From the NCBI GenBank assembly GCA_946482595.1, contig CAMLSD010000182.1:1-5633 (forward strand): a stretch of 5,633 nt of DNA, written 5' to 3'. Both the position numbers and the translations under genes were made by a program. Origin of the DNA: an uncultured Comamonadaceae bacterium (GTDB taxonomy: Bacteria > Pseudomonadota > Gammaproteobacteria > Burkholderiales > Burkholderiaceae). The notes under the pieces are model-generated. The model was given only the letters and a program-made list of their open reading frames with translations. It made no database searches and was not told the DNA's origin. Below, one piece after another: positions 1 to 5,469 of the stretch. Every line of letters starts with the position of its first letter. Position 1 is the first letter of the stretch.

Positions 1-228
1 CAGATCGGCGCCTCGCGCAGCGTGGCCGTGCACATGCTCGGCAAGCTCAAGACCAGCACGCAGATGGTGGCCATCCCTTTCCTTTTGTATGACGGTGTGC
101 TGTTCCGTGTGATCGACACGCGCATCTGGGGCACGGTGCTGATCTACATCGCTGCCGTGCTCACGATCTGGTCGATGGTGTATTACCTTCAGAAGGCCTT
201 GCCGGAGATCCGGGCCAAATCACGCTGA
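1..228 (+). CDS. pgsA: PgsA, CDP-diacylglycerol--glycerol-3-phosphate 3-phosphatidyltransferase (C-terminal part)
   Basis: The frame is open from base 1 and ends at TGA 226-228, giving the last 75 residues of a protein whose start lies outside the window. The enzyme joins glycerol-3-phosphate to CDP-diacylglycerol, the committed step to phosphatidylglycerol and cardiolipin, in the inner membrane. The visible part carries the stretch GKLKTSTQMVAIPFLL (residues 14-29), typical of the PgsA C-terminal half, and two hydrophobic segments at about 21-37 and 44-63, followed by a charged tail (LPEIRAKSR). The catalytic CDP-alcohol phosphotransferase motif with its aspartates would be upstream and cannot be checked. 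Identification rests on recognised family sequence. Another CDP-alcohol transferase is possible but the GK-KT-TQM pattern fits PgsA best. Confidence 0.88.
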   Translation, partial: QIGASRSVAVHMLGKLKTSTQMVAIPFLLYDGVLFRVIDTRIWGTVLIYIAAVLTIWSMVYYLQKALPEIRAKSR

Positions 229-249
229 GCCTGGTGCCACGGGCCTGCC

Positions 250-274
250 GCCACGGTTCGCACTGAGCCGTGGC
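250..274 (+). terminator. Stem-loop after pgsA, possible terminator
   Basis: A 10-bp stem (250-259 with 265-274, one G-T pair) closes a five-base loop, 21 bases after the pgsA stop codon. No run of T follows directly; the nearest is TTTT at 288-291. It may stop transcription weakly or protect the 3' end of the pgsA message. The stem is clear, but the function is inferred from position. Confidence 0.4.
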
Positions 275-327
275 CAGGCGCCTGCCGTTTTGGCGGCCTC
301 GCGCTTCTTTCCTTTTGTCTTGCTGTC

Positions 328-1236
328 GTGACTGCTGCCACTTCCAGGCAGGCTTCGCCTGCCGCCATGCCCTGGGTGTTCGTGCTTGTGTGGAGCACCG
401 GCTTCATCGTTGCGCGCTACGGCATGCCGCATTCGCCTCCGATGACCTTTCTGGCCTGGCGTTTTGCGCTGTCGGTCCTCGGGCTGGCCCTGTGGGCCTG
501 GCTGGCCGGTGCGCGCTGGCCGCACAGCCGCGCGCAGTGGATGCACCTGGCCGTCGTGGGGGCGCTGATGCAGGCGGGCTATCTCGGCGGGGTCTGGTCG
601 GCGGTCAAGGCGGGCATGGGGGCCGGCACGATCGCGCTCATCGTCGGGTTGCAGCCGGTGCTCACTGCGGTGTGGCTCAGTGTGCCGCGCGCCGGCACCG
701 CAGGGCAGGTGAGTGCGCGCCAGTGGCTCGGGCTGGCGGCCGGGTTTGCCGGTCTCGTGATGGTGGTGTGGAACAAGCTCGGGGTCGGTGAGGTCACGCT
801 GGCCAGCATGGCGCTGGCGCTGTTCGCCTTGACCAGCATCACGGTCGGAACCCTTTACCAGAAAAAGCATGTGGTGGGTGGCGACCCGCGTACCGGAAAC
901 GCGGTACAGCTGGCCGTGGCCTTTGTCCTGAGCCTGCCACTGGCAGCCCTGGAGGCCGAGTCCATCGTGCCGCATCCCCACTTCTTTGGCGCGCTGGCCT
1001 GGTCGGTGCTGGTGCTCACACTCGGCGGGAATTCACTGATGTACATGCTGATCCAGCGTGGCGCCGCGACAGCCTTCACCAGCCTGCTCTACCTCGTGCC
1101 GCCCTGCACCGCGGTGATGGCCTGGCTGCTGTTCGACGAGTCGCTCGGGCTGCTGGCACTTGCAGGCATGGCCTGCACGGCCCTGGGTGTGTGGCTGGTG
1201 GTTCGAGCCGCGCCGCCCCCCGTCCGAGCCACATGA
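328..1236 (+). CDS. EamA/DMT-superfamily membrane transporter
   Basis: This encodes 302 residues in the 10-TMS drug/metabolite transporter layout: two EamA repeats, with hydrophobic segments at about 15-31, 41-59, 73-91, 98-118, 132-148, 157-176, 190-208, 216-238, 247-269 and 273-293. The stretch WSTGFIVARYGMP (residues 22-34) and the helix-4 pattern GTIALIVGLQPVLTAVW (100-116) are characteristic of the family. Members export amino acids, metabolites or drugs through the inner membrane; the substrate cannot be read from sequence. The start is uncertain. GTG 328 gives the longest frame but is preceded by pyrimidine-rich sequence with no Shine-Dalgarno motif. ATG 367 (residue 14, giving MPWVFVLVWSTG) is the main alternative and sits just after a hairpin. 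The gene lies 99 bases after pgsA in the same direction and has no obvious promoter of its own. Confidence 0.88.
   Translation: MTAATSRQASPAAMPWVFVLVWSTGFIVARYGMPHSPPMTFLAWRFALSVLGLALWAWLAGARWPHSRAQWMHLAVVGALMQAGYLGGVWSAVKAGMGAGTIALIVGLQPVLTAVWLSVPRAGTAGQVSARQWLGLAAGFAGLVMVVWNKLGVGEVTLASMALALFALTSITVGTLYQKKHVVGGDPRTGNAVQLAVAFVLSLPLAALEAESIVPHPHFFGALAWSVLVLTLGGNSLMYMLIQRGAATAFTSLLYLVPPCTAVMAWLLFDESLGLLALAGMACTALGVWLVVRAAPPPVRAT
347..363 (+). repeat. Perfect 7-bp hairpin next to the alternative start of the transporter gene
   Basis: GGCAGGC (347-353) and GCCTGCC (357-363) form a perfect stem around the loop TTC. It ends three bases before ATG 367. If translation starts at 367, the hairpin occupies the ribosome binding region. 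If it starts at GTG 328, it lies inside codons 7-12. Confidence 0.6.
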
Positions 1237-1298
1237 CGAGGCGAGGCGATGCACCCGGTTACCGGCCTGAGCAGTGCGCGCACCCATGCGCTTGTCAA

Positions 1299-1312
1299 GC
1301 GTGAATTCACGC
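1299..1312. promoter_or_regulatory. 14-bp perfect palindrome upstream of the HU promoter, candidate operator
   Basis: GCGTGAATTCACGC is its own reverse complement. It is centred about 95 bases before the predicted HU transcription start. A half-site-like GTTCAC follows at 1319-1324. With no loop it is a poor RNA hairpin, so binding by a dimeric regulator is the likelier use. No regulator is identified, and chance occurrence is not excluded. Confidence 0.4.
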
Positions 1313-1337
1313 GGAATGTTCACTCTTTGAGCGGTTC

Positions 1338-1358
1338 GAATGCGCATAGAATCCGCAT
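1338..1358. repeat. Direct repeat spaced by one helical turn, upstream of the -35 box
   Basis: GAATGCGCAT (1338-1347) and GAATCCGCAT (1349-1358) match at 9 of 10 positions with an 11-base period. They sit seven bases upstream of the HU -35 hexamer, a position where activators or repressors bind on one DNA face. The first copy also contains the palindrome ATGCGCAT (1340-1347). Function is inferred from position only. Confidence 0.4.
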
Positions 1359-1364
1359 CCTTGC

Positions 1365-1393
1365 TTGACACTGCCAGGGGTGGTGGCTGTAAT
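1365..1393 (+). promoter_or_regulatory. Sigma70-type promoter of the HU gene and probably of the tRNA-Val/tRNA-Asp pair
   Basis: The -35 hexamer TTGACA (1365-1370) is a perfect consensus. The -10 hexamer TGTAAT (1388-1393) has one mismatch. The spacer is 17 bases, the optimum. Transcription would start near 1400, leaving a leader of about 93 bases before GTG 1493. This is the best promoter match in the window and suits a highly expressed nucleoid protein and tRNAs. Confidence 0.72.
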
Positions 1394-1492
1394 TGGTCGC
1401 GCAGCACCGTTGCAAAAAGCCACGCCCGCAGATGCATCCCGTACCGGCGGCGCCGAGAGAATTTGTGAGACACCTTTGAGAGGGGGTACTTC

Positions 1493-1765
1493 GTGAACAA
1501 GACGGAACTGATCGAGCACATCGCCAAGCAGGCCGACATCTCCAAGGCAGCGGCTGCACGCGCCCTGGATGCCGTGATCGGCGGTGTGAGGACCACGCTG
1601 AAGAAGGGCGGCACCGTGTCGCTCGTGGGTTTTGGCACGTTTGCCGTGGGCAAACGCGCAGCACGCAGCGGGCGCAATCCGCGCACCGGTGCCACCATCA
1701 AGATCAAGGCCGCCAAGGTGCCGAAGTTCCGTCCGGGCAAGGCCCTCAAGGACGCACTGAACTGA
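1493..1765 (+). CDS. hupB: HU-family DNA-binding protein
   Basis: This encodes 90 residues, the usual HU length. HU is a dimeric histone-like protein that bends and compacts DNA in the nucleoid and assists replication, repair and recombination. The N-terminal helical body (about 1-44) leads to GFGTF (46-50), then the DNA-gripping beta arm with RNPRTG (61-66). P63 is the proline that intercalates between base pairs in HU/IHF proteins. PKFRPGK (77-83) follows, then the C-terminal helix. The start is GTG, supported by AGGGGGT (1481-1487), close to the Shine-Dalgarno consensus and five bases upstream, and by the family N-terminus MNKTELI. Absence of IHF-specific features favours HU; whether it corresponds to the alpha or beta form of enterobacteria is not meaningful if only one HU gene exists. 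It is probably co-transcribed with the two following tRNA genes. Confidence 0.96.
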   Translation: MNKTELIEHIAKQADISKAAAARALDAVIGGVRTTLKKGGTVSLVGFGTFAVGKRAARSGRNPRTGATIKIKAAKVPKFRPGKALKDALN

Positions 1766-1769
1766 TCGT

Positions 1770-1868
1770 TGATCCGTCCCGGGTGCTTAGCTCAGCTGGT
1801 AGAGCGGCGCCCTTACAAGGCGTAGGTCGGGGGTTCGAACCCCTCAGCACCCACCACCCGGACGGTCA
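1770..1868 (+). repeat. Inverted repeat flanking tRNA-Val
   Basis: CCGTCC (1774-1779) just before the tRNA can pair with GGACGG (1860-1865) just after its CCA end. The pairing extends by three more pairs (TGA 1770-1772 with TCA 1866-1868) if T1773 is bulged out. In the precursor RNA this gives a helix of nine pairs almost stacked on the acceptor stem. It may guide tRNA processing; that role is inference. Confidence 0.45.
1781..1856 (+). tRNA. tRNA-Val (anticodon UAC)
   Basis: A complete 76-base cloverleaf can be folded. The acceptor stem GGGTGCT (1781-1787) pairs with AGCACCC (1846-1852), followed by discriminator A1853 and an encoded CCA (1854-1856). The anticodon stem encloses the loop CTTACAA, with anticodon TAC at 1814-1816, reading valine GUN-type codons. 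The T loop GGTTCGAAC... is canonical. It starts 15 bases after the HU stop codon with no promoter visible in between, so it probably depends on the HU transcript. Confidence 0.97.
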
Positions 1869-1880
1869 GGACAATCCCAG

Positions 1881-1957
1881 GGAGTGGTAGTTCAGTTGGT
1901 TAGAATACCGGCCTGTCACGCCGGGGGTCGCGGGTTCGAGTCCCGTCCACTCCGCCA
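1881..1957 (+). tRNA. tRNA-Asp (anticodon GUC)
   Basis: A complete 77-base cloverleaf. The acceptor stem GGAGTGG (1881-1887) pairs perfectly with CCACTCC (1947-1953). Discriminator G1954, an aspartate identity element, and an encoded CCA (1955-1957) follow. The anticodon GTC lies at 1915-1917 in the loop CTGTCAC. The sequence closely follows E. coli tRNA-Asp. It lies 24 bases after tRNA-Val, in the same transcript by position. Confidence 0.97.
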
Positions 1958-1970
1958 ACAAGATCAGAGG

Positions 1971-2003
1971 GCCCTGCAGCACGGCGGCAAGCAGTTGCAG
2001 GGC
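1971..2003 (+). repeat. Stem-loop in the trailer of tRNA-Asp
   Basis: GCCCTGCA (1971-1978) pairs perfectly with TGCAGGGC (1996-2003) around a 17-base loop. It lies between the tRNA-Asp CCA end and the terminator. No T run follows, so it is not itself an intrinsic terminator. It may block or direct 3' trimming of the precursor. Confidence 0.45.
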
Positions 2004-2018
2004 AGTCCGCAGACCAGG

Positions 2019-2044
2019 AAGGCGAACCGAGGTTCGCCTTTTTT
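2019..2044 (+). terminator. Intrinsic terminator of the HU-tRNA-Val-tRNA-Asp unit
   Basis: AAGGCGAAC (2019-2027) pairs with GTTCGCCTT (2032-2040) around the loop CGAG. The 3' arm runs into six T residues (2039-2044). Stem, tight loop and T tract together are the classical Rho-independent form. It sits 61 bases after tRNA-Asp and separates this unit from the ppiD-like gene. Confidence 0.9.
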
Positions 2045-2074
2045 GTTGTGACGGATGGTTGTGATGGATGGTTG
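2045..2074 (+). repeat. 13-bp tandem duplication
   Basis: GTTGTGACGGATG (2045-2057) is followed directly by GTTGTGATGGATG (2058-2070), identical at 12 of 13 positions, and by GTTG (2071-2074), the start of a third copy. The array begins at the end of the terminator T tract and lies upstream of the ppiD-like gene. It looks like a replication-slippage duplication. Confidence 0.75.
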
Positions 2075-2108
2075 CGGGGTCAGCCTGCGCCGACGTCAGG
2101 CGTCACCT

Positions 2109-2115
2109 AAAGAGG
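2109..2115 (+). promoter_or_regulatory. Ribosome binding site deciding the start of the ppiD-like gene
   Basis: AAAGAGG lies six bases before ATG 2122 and resembles AAGGAGG. It selects this ATG over the in-frame upstream start at 2068, which would add 18 residues unlike the family N-terminus. Confidence 0.75.
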
Positions 2116-2121
2116 CTTTCG

Positions 2122-4023
2122 ATGTTCGACTACGTTCGCAACAACTCACGTGTCCTGTTCTTTGTCCTGGTGCTGCTGATCATCCCGTCGTTCGTGTTCT
2201 TCGGCGTGCAGGGCTACACGCAGTTCGTCGAGGGCAATGAACCGGTGGCCGAGGTCGCCGGCGAGCGCATCACCCAGACCGAACTCGACAACGCCTACCG
2301 CAACCACATCGAGCGGCTGCGCGTGCAGATGCCGGGTGCGGACATCAAGATGTTCGACACCCCCGAGATGAAGCAGCAGGTGCTCGACGCCCTGGTGCGT
2401 GACCGTGTGTTGTTCGCCGCGGCCGACAAGCTGCACATGACCGCGTCCGACGAGCGCCTGCGTCGTGTGTTCGCCACCGACCCTCAATTCGCCGGCCTGC
2501 GCAACCCTGACGGCACCGTGAACAAGGACATCCTCGGCGCCCAGGGCATGAGCTCGGAGCAGTTCGCCGAGCGGCTGCGCTCCGACCTGTCCATCCGCCA
2601 GGTGCTGCAGACCGTGGAGGGCAGCGCCACCGCCTCGAAGGCCGTCAGCGACATCGCGCTCGACGCGTTCTTGCAGCAGCGCGAGATCCAGGTGGCCCGG
2701 TTCGAGGCCAAGGACCAGATCGCCAAGGTCAACCCCACGGACGCCGACCTGCAGGCCTTCTACAAGGACCCGGCCAATGCCAGCCTGTTCAGCTCGGCCG
2801 AACAGGCGTCGGTCGAGTTCGTCACGCTGTCGATGGCTGACATCAAGAAGGGCATTCAGGTCAATGAGGGCGACCTGCGTACCTACTACGACCAGAACAT
2901 CGCCCGCTTCTCCACCCCCGAGGAGCGGCGCGCCAGCCACATCCTCGTCAAGGCCGAGAAGGACGCGCCTGCCGCAGAACGCGAGAAGGCCAAGGCCAAG
3001 GCGCAGGCCCTGCTGGAAGAACTGCGCAAGAACCCGGCCTCGTTTGCCGACGTGGCCCGCAAGCAGTCCGACGACCCGGGCTCGGCGGCCAATGGCGGTG
3101 ACCTCGAATTCTTCGGCCGTGGTGCGATGGTCAAGCCCTTCGAGGACGCTGCGTTCGGGCTGGCCAAGGGCGCGATCAGCGACGTGGTCGAGAGCGATTT
3201 CGGCTACCACATCATTCAGGTGACCGACCTGCGCGGCGGCGAGAAGAAGCCCTTCGAAGCCGTGAAGGCCGAGATCGAGGACGAGGTCAAGGACCAGCAG
3301 GCCCGCACCCGCTATGCCGAGGTGGCCGAGCAGTTCAGCAACCTGGTCTATGAACAGTCCGACAGCCTGCAACCGGCCGCCGACAAGCTCGGCCTGAGCA
3401 TCCAGAAGGTGGACCGCGTTCTGCGCACCCCCGCGCCTGATGCGCCCGGCCCGCTGGCGAACGCCCGTTTCCTCGAGGCACTGTTCTCGGCAGACAGCAT
3501 TGCCAACAAGCGCAACACCGAGGCGATCGAGTTCGGCACGCAGCAACTGGTGTCCGGCCGCATCGTGACCCACTCACCGGCCCGCACGCTGCCCTTCGAC
3601 GAGGTCAAGGACCGCGTTCGCGAACGTGTCGTGGCCCGCCAGGCCGCCGAACTGGCTCGCAAGGAGGGCGAGGCCAAGCTGGCCGCCTGGCAACAGGCGC
3701 CCGATACCGCCACGCTGGCCGCGGCGGTCAAGGTGTCGCGCGTGCAGCCCGGCACGCTGGGCCGTGAGATCGTCGAAGCCGCATTGAAGGCCAAGGCCGA
3801 CAAGCTCCCCGCCTGGACCGGCGTGGACCTCGGCGCCCAGGGCTATGCGGTGGTTCGCATCAACCAGGTCACCGGCCGGGCCGACCTGCCCGGCGCCGAG
3901 CAGTTGCCCGCCCAGTACGCCCAGGCCTGGGCCACCGCCGAATCGCAGGCCTACTACGAGGCGCTCAAGAAGCGCTTCAAGGTCGAAACCAAGCTGAAGC
4001 CCGCGGCCACCACCACGCCGTGA
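2122..4023 (+). CDS. ppiD: PpiD-like membrane-anchored periplasmic peptidyl-prolyl isomerase/chaperone (SurA-N and parvulin domains)
   Basis: This encodes 633 residues, close to E. coli PpiD (about 623). The protein helps newly exported proteins fold at the periplasmic face of the Sec translocon. After a short cytoplasmic N-terminus ([10 protein letters not shown]) comes one membrane anchor (about 11-29). A SurA-N-type chaperone region (about 40-200) follows, containing [20 protein letters not shown]. The parvulin domain spans about 268-370, from ASHILVKAE through the [21 protein letters not shown] stretch to [12 protein letters not shown] long C-terminal chaperone-like region closes the protein. 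Both parvulin histidines (H273 and H363) are present; E. coli PpiD, as I recall it, lacks them and is thought inactive, so this homologue may be a working isomerase. ATG 2122 is chosen for its Shine-Dalgarno motif and family N-terminus. No convincing promoter is visible in 2045-2121. Confidence 0.93.
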   Translation: MFDYVRNNSRVLFFVLVLLIIPSFVFFGVQGYTQFVEGNEPVAEVAGERITQTELDNAYRNHIERLRVQMPGADIKMFDTPEMKQQVLDALVRDRVLFAAADKLHMTASDERLRRVFATDPQFAGLRNPDGTVNKDILGAQGMSSEQFAERLRSDLSIRQVLQTVEGSATASKAVSDIALDAFLQQREIQVARFEAKDQIAKVNPTDADLQAFYKDPANASLFSSAEQASVEFVTLSMADIKKGIQVNEGDLRTYYDQNIARFSTPEERRASHILVKAEKDAPAAEREKAKAKAQALLEELRKNPASFADVARKQSDDPGSAANGGDLEFFGRGAMVKPFEDAAFGLAKGAISDVVESDFGYHIIQVTDLRGGEKKPFEAVKAEIEDEVKDQQARTRYAEVAEQFSNLVYEQSDSLQPAADKLGLSIQKVDRVLRTPAPDAPGPLANARFLEALFSADSIANKRNTEAIEFGTQQLVSGRIVTHSPARTLPFDEVKDRVRERVVARQAAELARKEGEAKLAAWQQAPDTATLAAAVKVSRVQPGTLGREIVEAALKAKADKLPAWTGVDLGAQGYAVVRINQVTGRADLPGAEQLPAQYAQAWATAESQAYYEALKKRFKVETKLKPAATTTP

Positions 4024-4028
4024 AGACC

Positions 4029-4060
4029 GGCCGCCACGGCGCGAGCACCGCGTGGCGGCC
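4029..4060 (+). terminator. GC-rich hairpin after ppiD, possible terminator
   Basis: GGCCGCCACG (4029-4038) pairs perfectly with CGTGGCGGCC (4051-4060) around a 12-base loop, five bases after the stop codon. No T tract follows. It could protect the 3' end of the message or end transcription with a factor. A second hairpin (CGGGG 4085-4089 with CCCCG 4095-4099, extended by GATG/CATC across a two-base bulge) lies just downstream, also without a T run. Confidence 0.5.
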
Positions 4061-4108
4061 ATGAAGGCAGGCCGAATCCCGATGCGGGGCAACACCCCGA
4101 TCATCGGC

Positions 4109-4139
4109 TTGCCAAGAGGCCGCCACTTTGGGCTACAAT
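4109..4139 (+). promoter_or_regulatory. Probable promoter of tRNA-His
   Basis: The -10 hexamer TACAAT (4134-4139) has one mismatch to consensus. The best -35 is TTGCCA (4109-4114), also one mismatch, but the 19-base spacer is longer than ideal. Transcription would begin near 4146, a few bases before the tRNA. Confidence 0.55.
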
Positions 4140-4151
4140 CGCTGTCTCTGC

Positions 4152-4228
4152 GGTGGCTGTAGCTCAGTTGGTAGAGTCCCAGATTGTGATTCTGGTCGTC
4201 GTGGGTTCGAGTCCCATCAGCCACCCCA
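4152..4228 (+). tRNA. tRNA-His (anticodon GUG)
   Basis: A complete cloverleaf with the extra 5' guanosine (G-1 at 4152) that is the histidine identity mark. It faces discriminator C4225. The acceptor stem GTGGCTG (4153-4159) pairs perfectly with CAGCCAC (4218-4224). CCA is encoded at 4226-4228. The anticodon stem CCAGA/TCTGG encloses the loop TTGTGAT, with anticodon GTG at 4186-4188. It lies alone between the ppiD-like gene and the Bug gene, with its own promoter and terminator. Confidence 0.97.
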
Positions 4229-4240
4229 CCGCTTCATTAC

Positions 4241-4271
4241 ACAACGCGCACTCCGGTGCGCGTTGTCGTTT
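4241..4271 (+). terminator. Terminator hairpin after tRNA-His
   Basis: ACAACGCGCAC (4241-4251) pairs perfectly over 11 bases with GTGCGCGTTGT (4256-4266) around the tetraloop TCCG. A short T-rich stretch (CGTTTCT) follows. The stem is strong and the T tract weak. Its place 12 bases after the tRNA CCA supports termination. Confidence 0.72.
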
Positions 4272-4427
4272 CTGCCGGATGCACCCGGCCCTGCGCGTGC
4301 CCCAGCCCGCCCTGACAGCCATTTGACACCTTCCAGACAGGTCATGGACACGAACGCCAGGGTTCACCCAGAGGCCTGATGGTGCCGTGCTGCCTAGCAT
4401 CGAGTCATCTCATGCGAGGAGCAAGCC

Positions 4428-5417
4428 ATGCACACCGATCGACGTCGTTGCCTGAAGCACCTGGGGGCGCTTGCCGTGGCAGGTGGGCTGCCGCATGCCG
4501 CCGTGCTGGCTGCGCCCGCGGCGGCGGCAGGTGGCAAGGCTGCGTTGCAGATCTACATTCCGGCCAATCCTGGCGGCGGCTGGGACCAGACCGGGCGCAG
4601 CCTGGGCCAGGCGATGACGTCGGCGGGGCTGGTGCAGAAGGTCGACTACGCCAACAAGGGGGGCAAGGGCGGCACGATCGGGCTGGACGAGTTCGTCAAG
4701 GTCCATGCGGGCGACCCGTCGGCCCTGCTGGTGGGCGGGCTGGTGATGGTGGGTGCGTTGGCCGTCAGCGGCAATGGCGCAAAGCTGAAGCAACTGACGC
4801 CCGTGGCGCGTCTGACGAGCGACTACATGGTGCTTGCTGTCGCAGCCGACTCGCCGGTGCGCGACGTGCGCACGCTGGTCGAGCGCCTGCGCGCCAATCC
4901 GTCGTCCGTGGTCTTCACCGGCGGGTCCGCCGGTGGGGTGGACCACATGCTGGTGGGCATGATCGGCCGTGCGGTGCGGGTGGACGTGTCGCAACTGCAG
5001 TATCGACCCACCAGCAGCGGCCCGGATGCCATCGAGCAGTTGCGCACCGGGGCGGCCCAGGTCGCGATCTCCGGCTACAGCGAGTTCAAGAGTGGTTTCG
5101 AGGATCGATCGCTGCTGCCGCTGGCGGTGTCGTCCCGTCGTTCGCTGTTCGGCGTGCCGTCGCTGCGCGAGCAGGGCGTGGACACCGAACTGGCCAACTG
5201 GCGCGGCGTGTTTGCGCCCGGGGGGTTGAGCCCCGAGCAGATCACGGCCTTGCGCCAGCTGGTGCAGCAGGCCACACAGACGCCCGCATGGCGCCAGACG
5301 CTGCAGGCGCAGAACTGGAATGCGTCGCCGCTGTTCGGCAAGGACTTCGCCGACTTTCTCGAGATCGAGCAAGGCATTGCCGCGGCCGTCACGCTGATGC
5401 TCAAGCTGCGCGCCTGA
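4428..5417 (+). CDS. Bug/TctC-family tripartite tricarboxylate transporter substrate-binding protein
   Basis: This encodes 329 residues, the usual length for periplasmic Bug proteins, which capture small organic acids or related solutes for TctAB-type permeases. The N-terminus DRRRCLKHLG, a hydrophobic stretch and an Ala-rich region (about 25-34) form a Tat-like signal (twin arginines 5-6, then L-K). The mature protein shows IYIPANPGGGWDQTGR (about 42-57), ANKGGKGGTIGLDEF (74-88), FTGGSAGGVDHM and GVFAPGGLSPEQ (at about 262-273), all family hallmarks. The substrate is not predictable. ATG 4428 is preceded at six bases by GAGGAG (4416-4421), a good ribosome binding site. No tctA or tctB gene lies beside it: a tRNA is upstream and a convergent gene downstream, so it may be an orphan binding protein, common in Burkholderiales. 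The upstream 156 bases show no convincing promoter. Confidence 0.92.
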   Translation: MHTDRRRCLKHLGALAVAGGLPHAAVLAAPAAAAGGKAALQIYIPANPGGGWDQTGRSLGQAMTSAGLVQKVDYANKGGKGGTIGLDEFVKVHAGDPSALLVGGLVMVGALAVSGNGAKLKQLTPVARLTSDYMVLAVAADSPVRDVRTLVERLRANPSSVVFTGGSAGGVDHMLVGMIGRAVRVDVSQLQYRPTSSGPDAIEQLRTGAAQVAISGYSEFKSGFEDRSLLPLAVSSRRSLFGVPSLREQGVDTELANWRGVFAPGGLSPEQITALRQLVQQATQTPAWRQTLQAQNWNASPLFGKDFADFLEIEQGIAAAVTLMLKLRA

Positions 5418-5441
5418 GCCGCGTGGCCTGTGCGTGGAGGG

Positions 5442-5469
5442 CGCCGGCCCGCCCGGGCGTCAGCCGGCG
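5442..5469. terminator. Stem-loop between convergent genes, possible shared terminator
   Basis: CGCCGGC (5442-5448) pairs with GCCGGCG (5463-5469) around a 14-base loop that contains the palindrome GCCCGGGC. It spans the 42-base gap and the end of the minus-strand gene. There is no T tract on either strand and alternative pairings exist, so a terminator role is tentative. Confidence 0.3.

Noticed and set aside
220..981. A 253-codon minus-strand frame opposite the transporter gene
   Set aside because: Low-complexity Arg/Gly/His/Pro-rich translation with no family match, opposite a clear ten-helix membrane protein.
1324..1352. TAGAAT (1347-1352) as a second -10 box for HU
   Set aside because: The nearest -35-like sequence TTGAGC (1327-1332) is only 14 bases away, too close for a sigma70 promoter.
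2068..2121. Upstream in-frame start adding 18 residues to the ppiD-like protein
   Set aside because: It falls in the tandem repeat, has no proper ribosome binding site, and the added residues do not resemble family N-termini. ATG 2122 has AAAGAGG at six bases.
2146..3573. A 475-codon open frame on the minus strand inside the ppiD-like gene
   Set aside because: It is antisense to a well-supported gene. Its translation is rich in Gly, Leu, Val, Arg and His with no recognisable domain, as expected of high-GC shadow frames.
4323..4351. Perfect TTGACA at 4323-4328 as a promoter for the Bug gene
   Set aside because: No acceptable -10 hexamer lies 15-19 bases downstream. The later TAGCAT (4395-4400) has no matching -35.
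4128..4379. An 83-codon plus-strand frame across tRNA-His
   Set aside because: It reads through a complete tRNA gene and its terminator and has no family resemblance.
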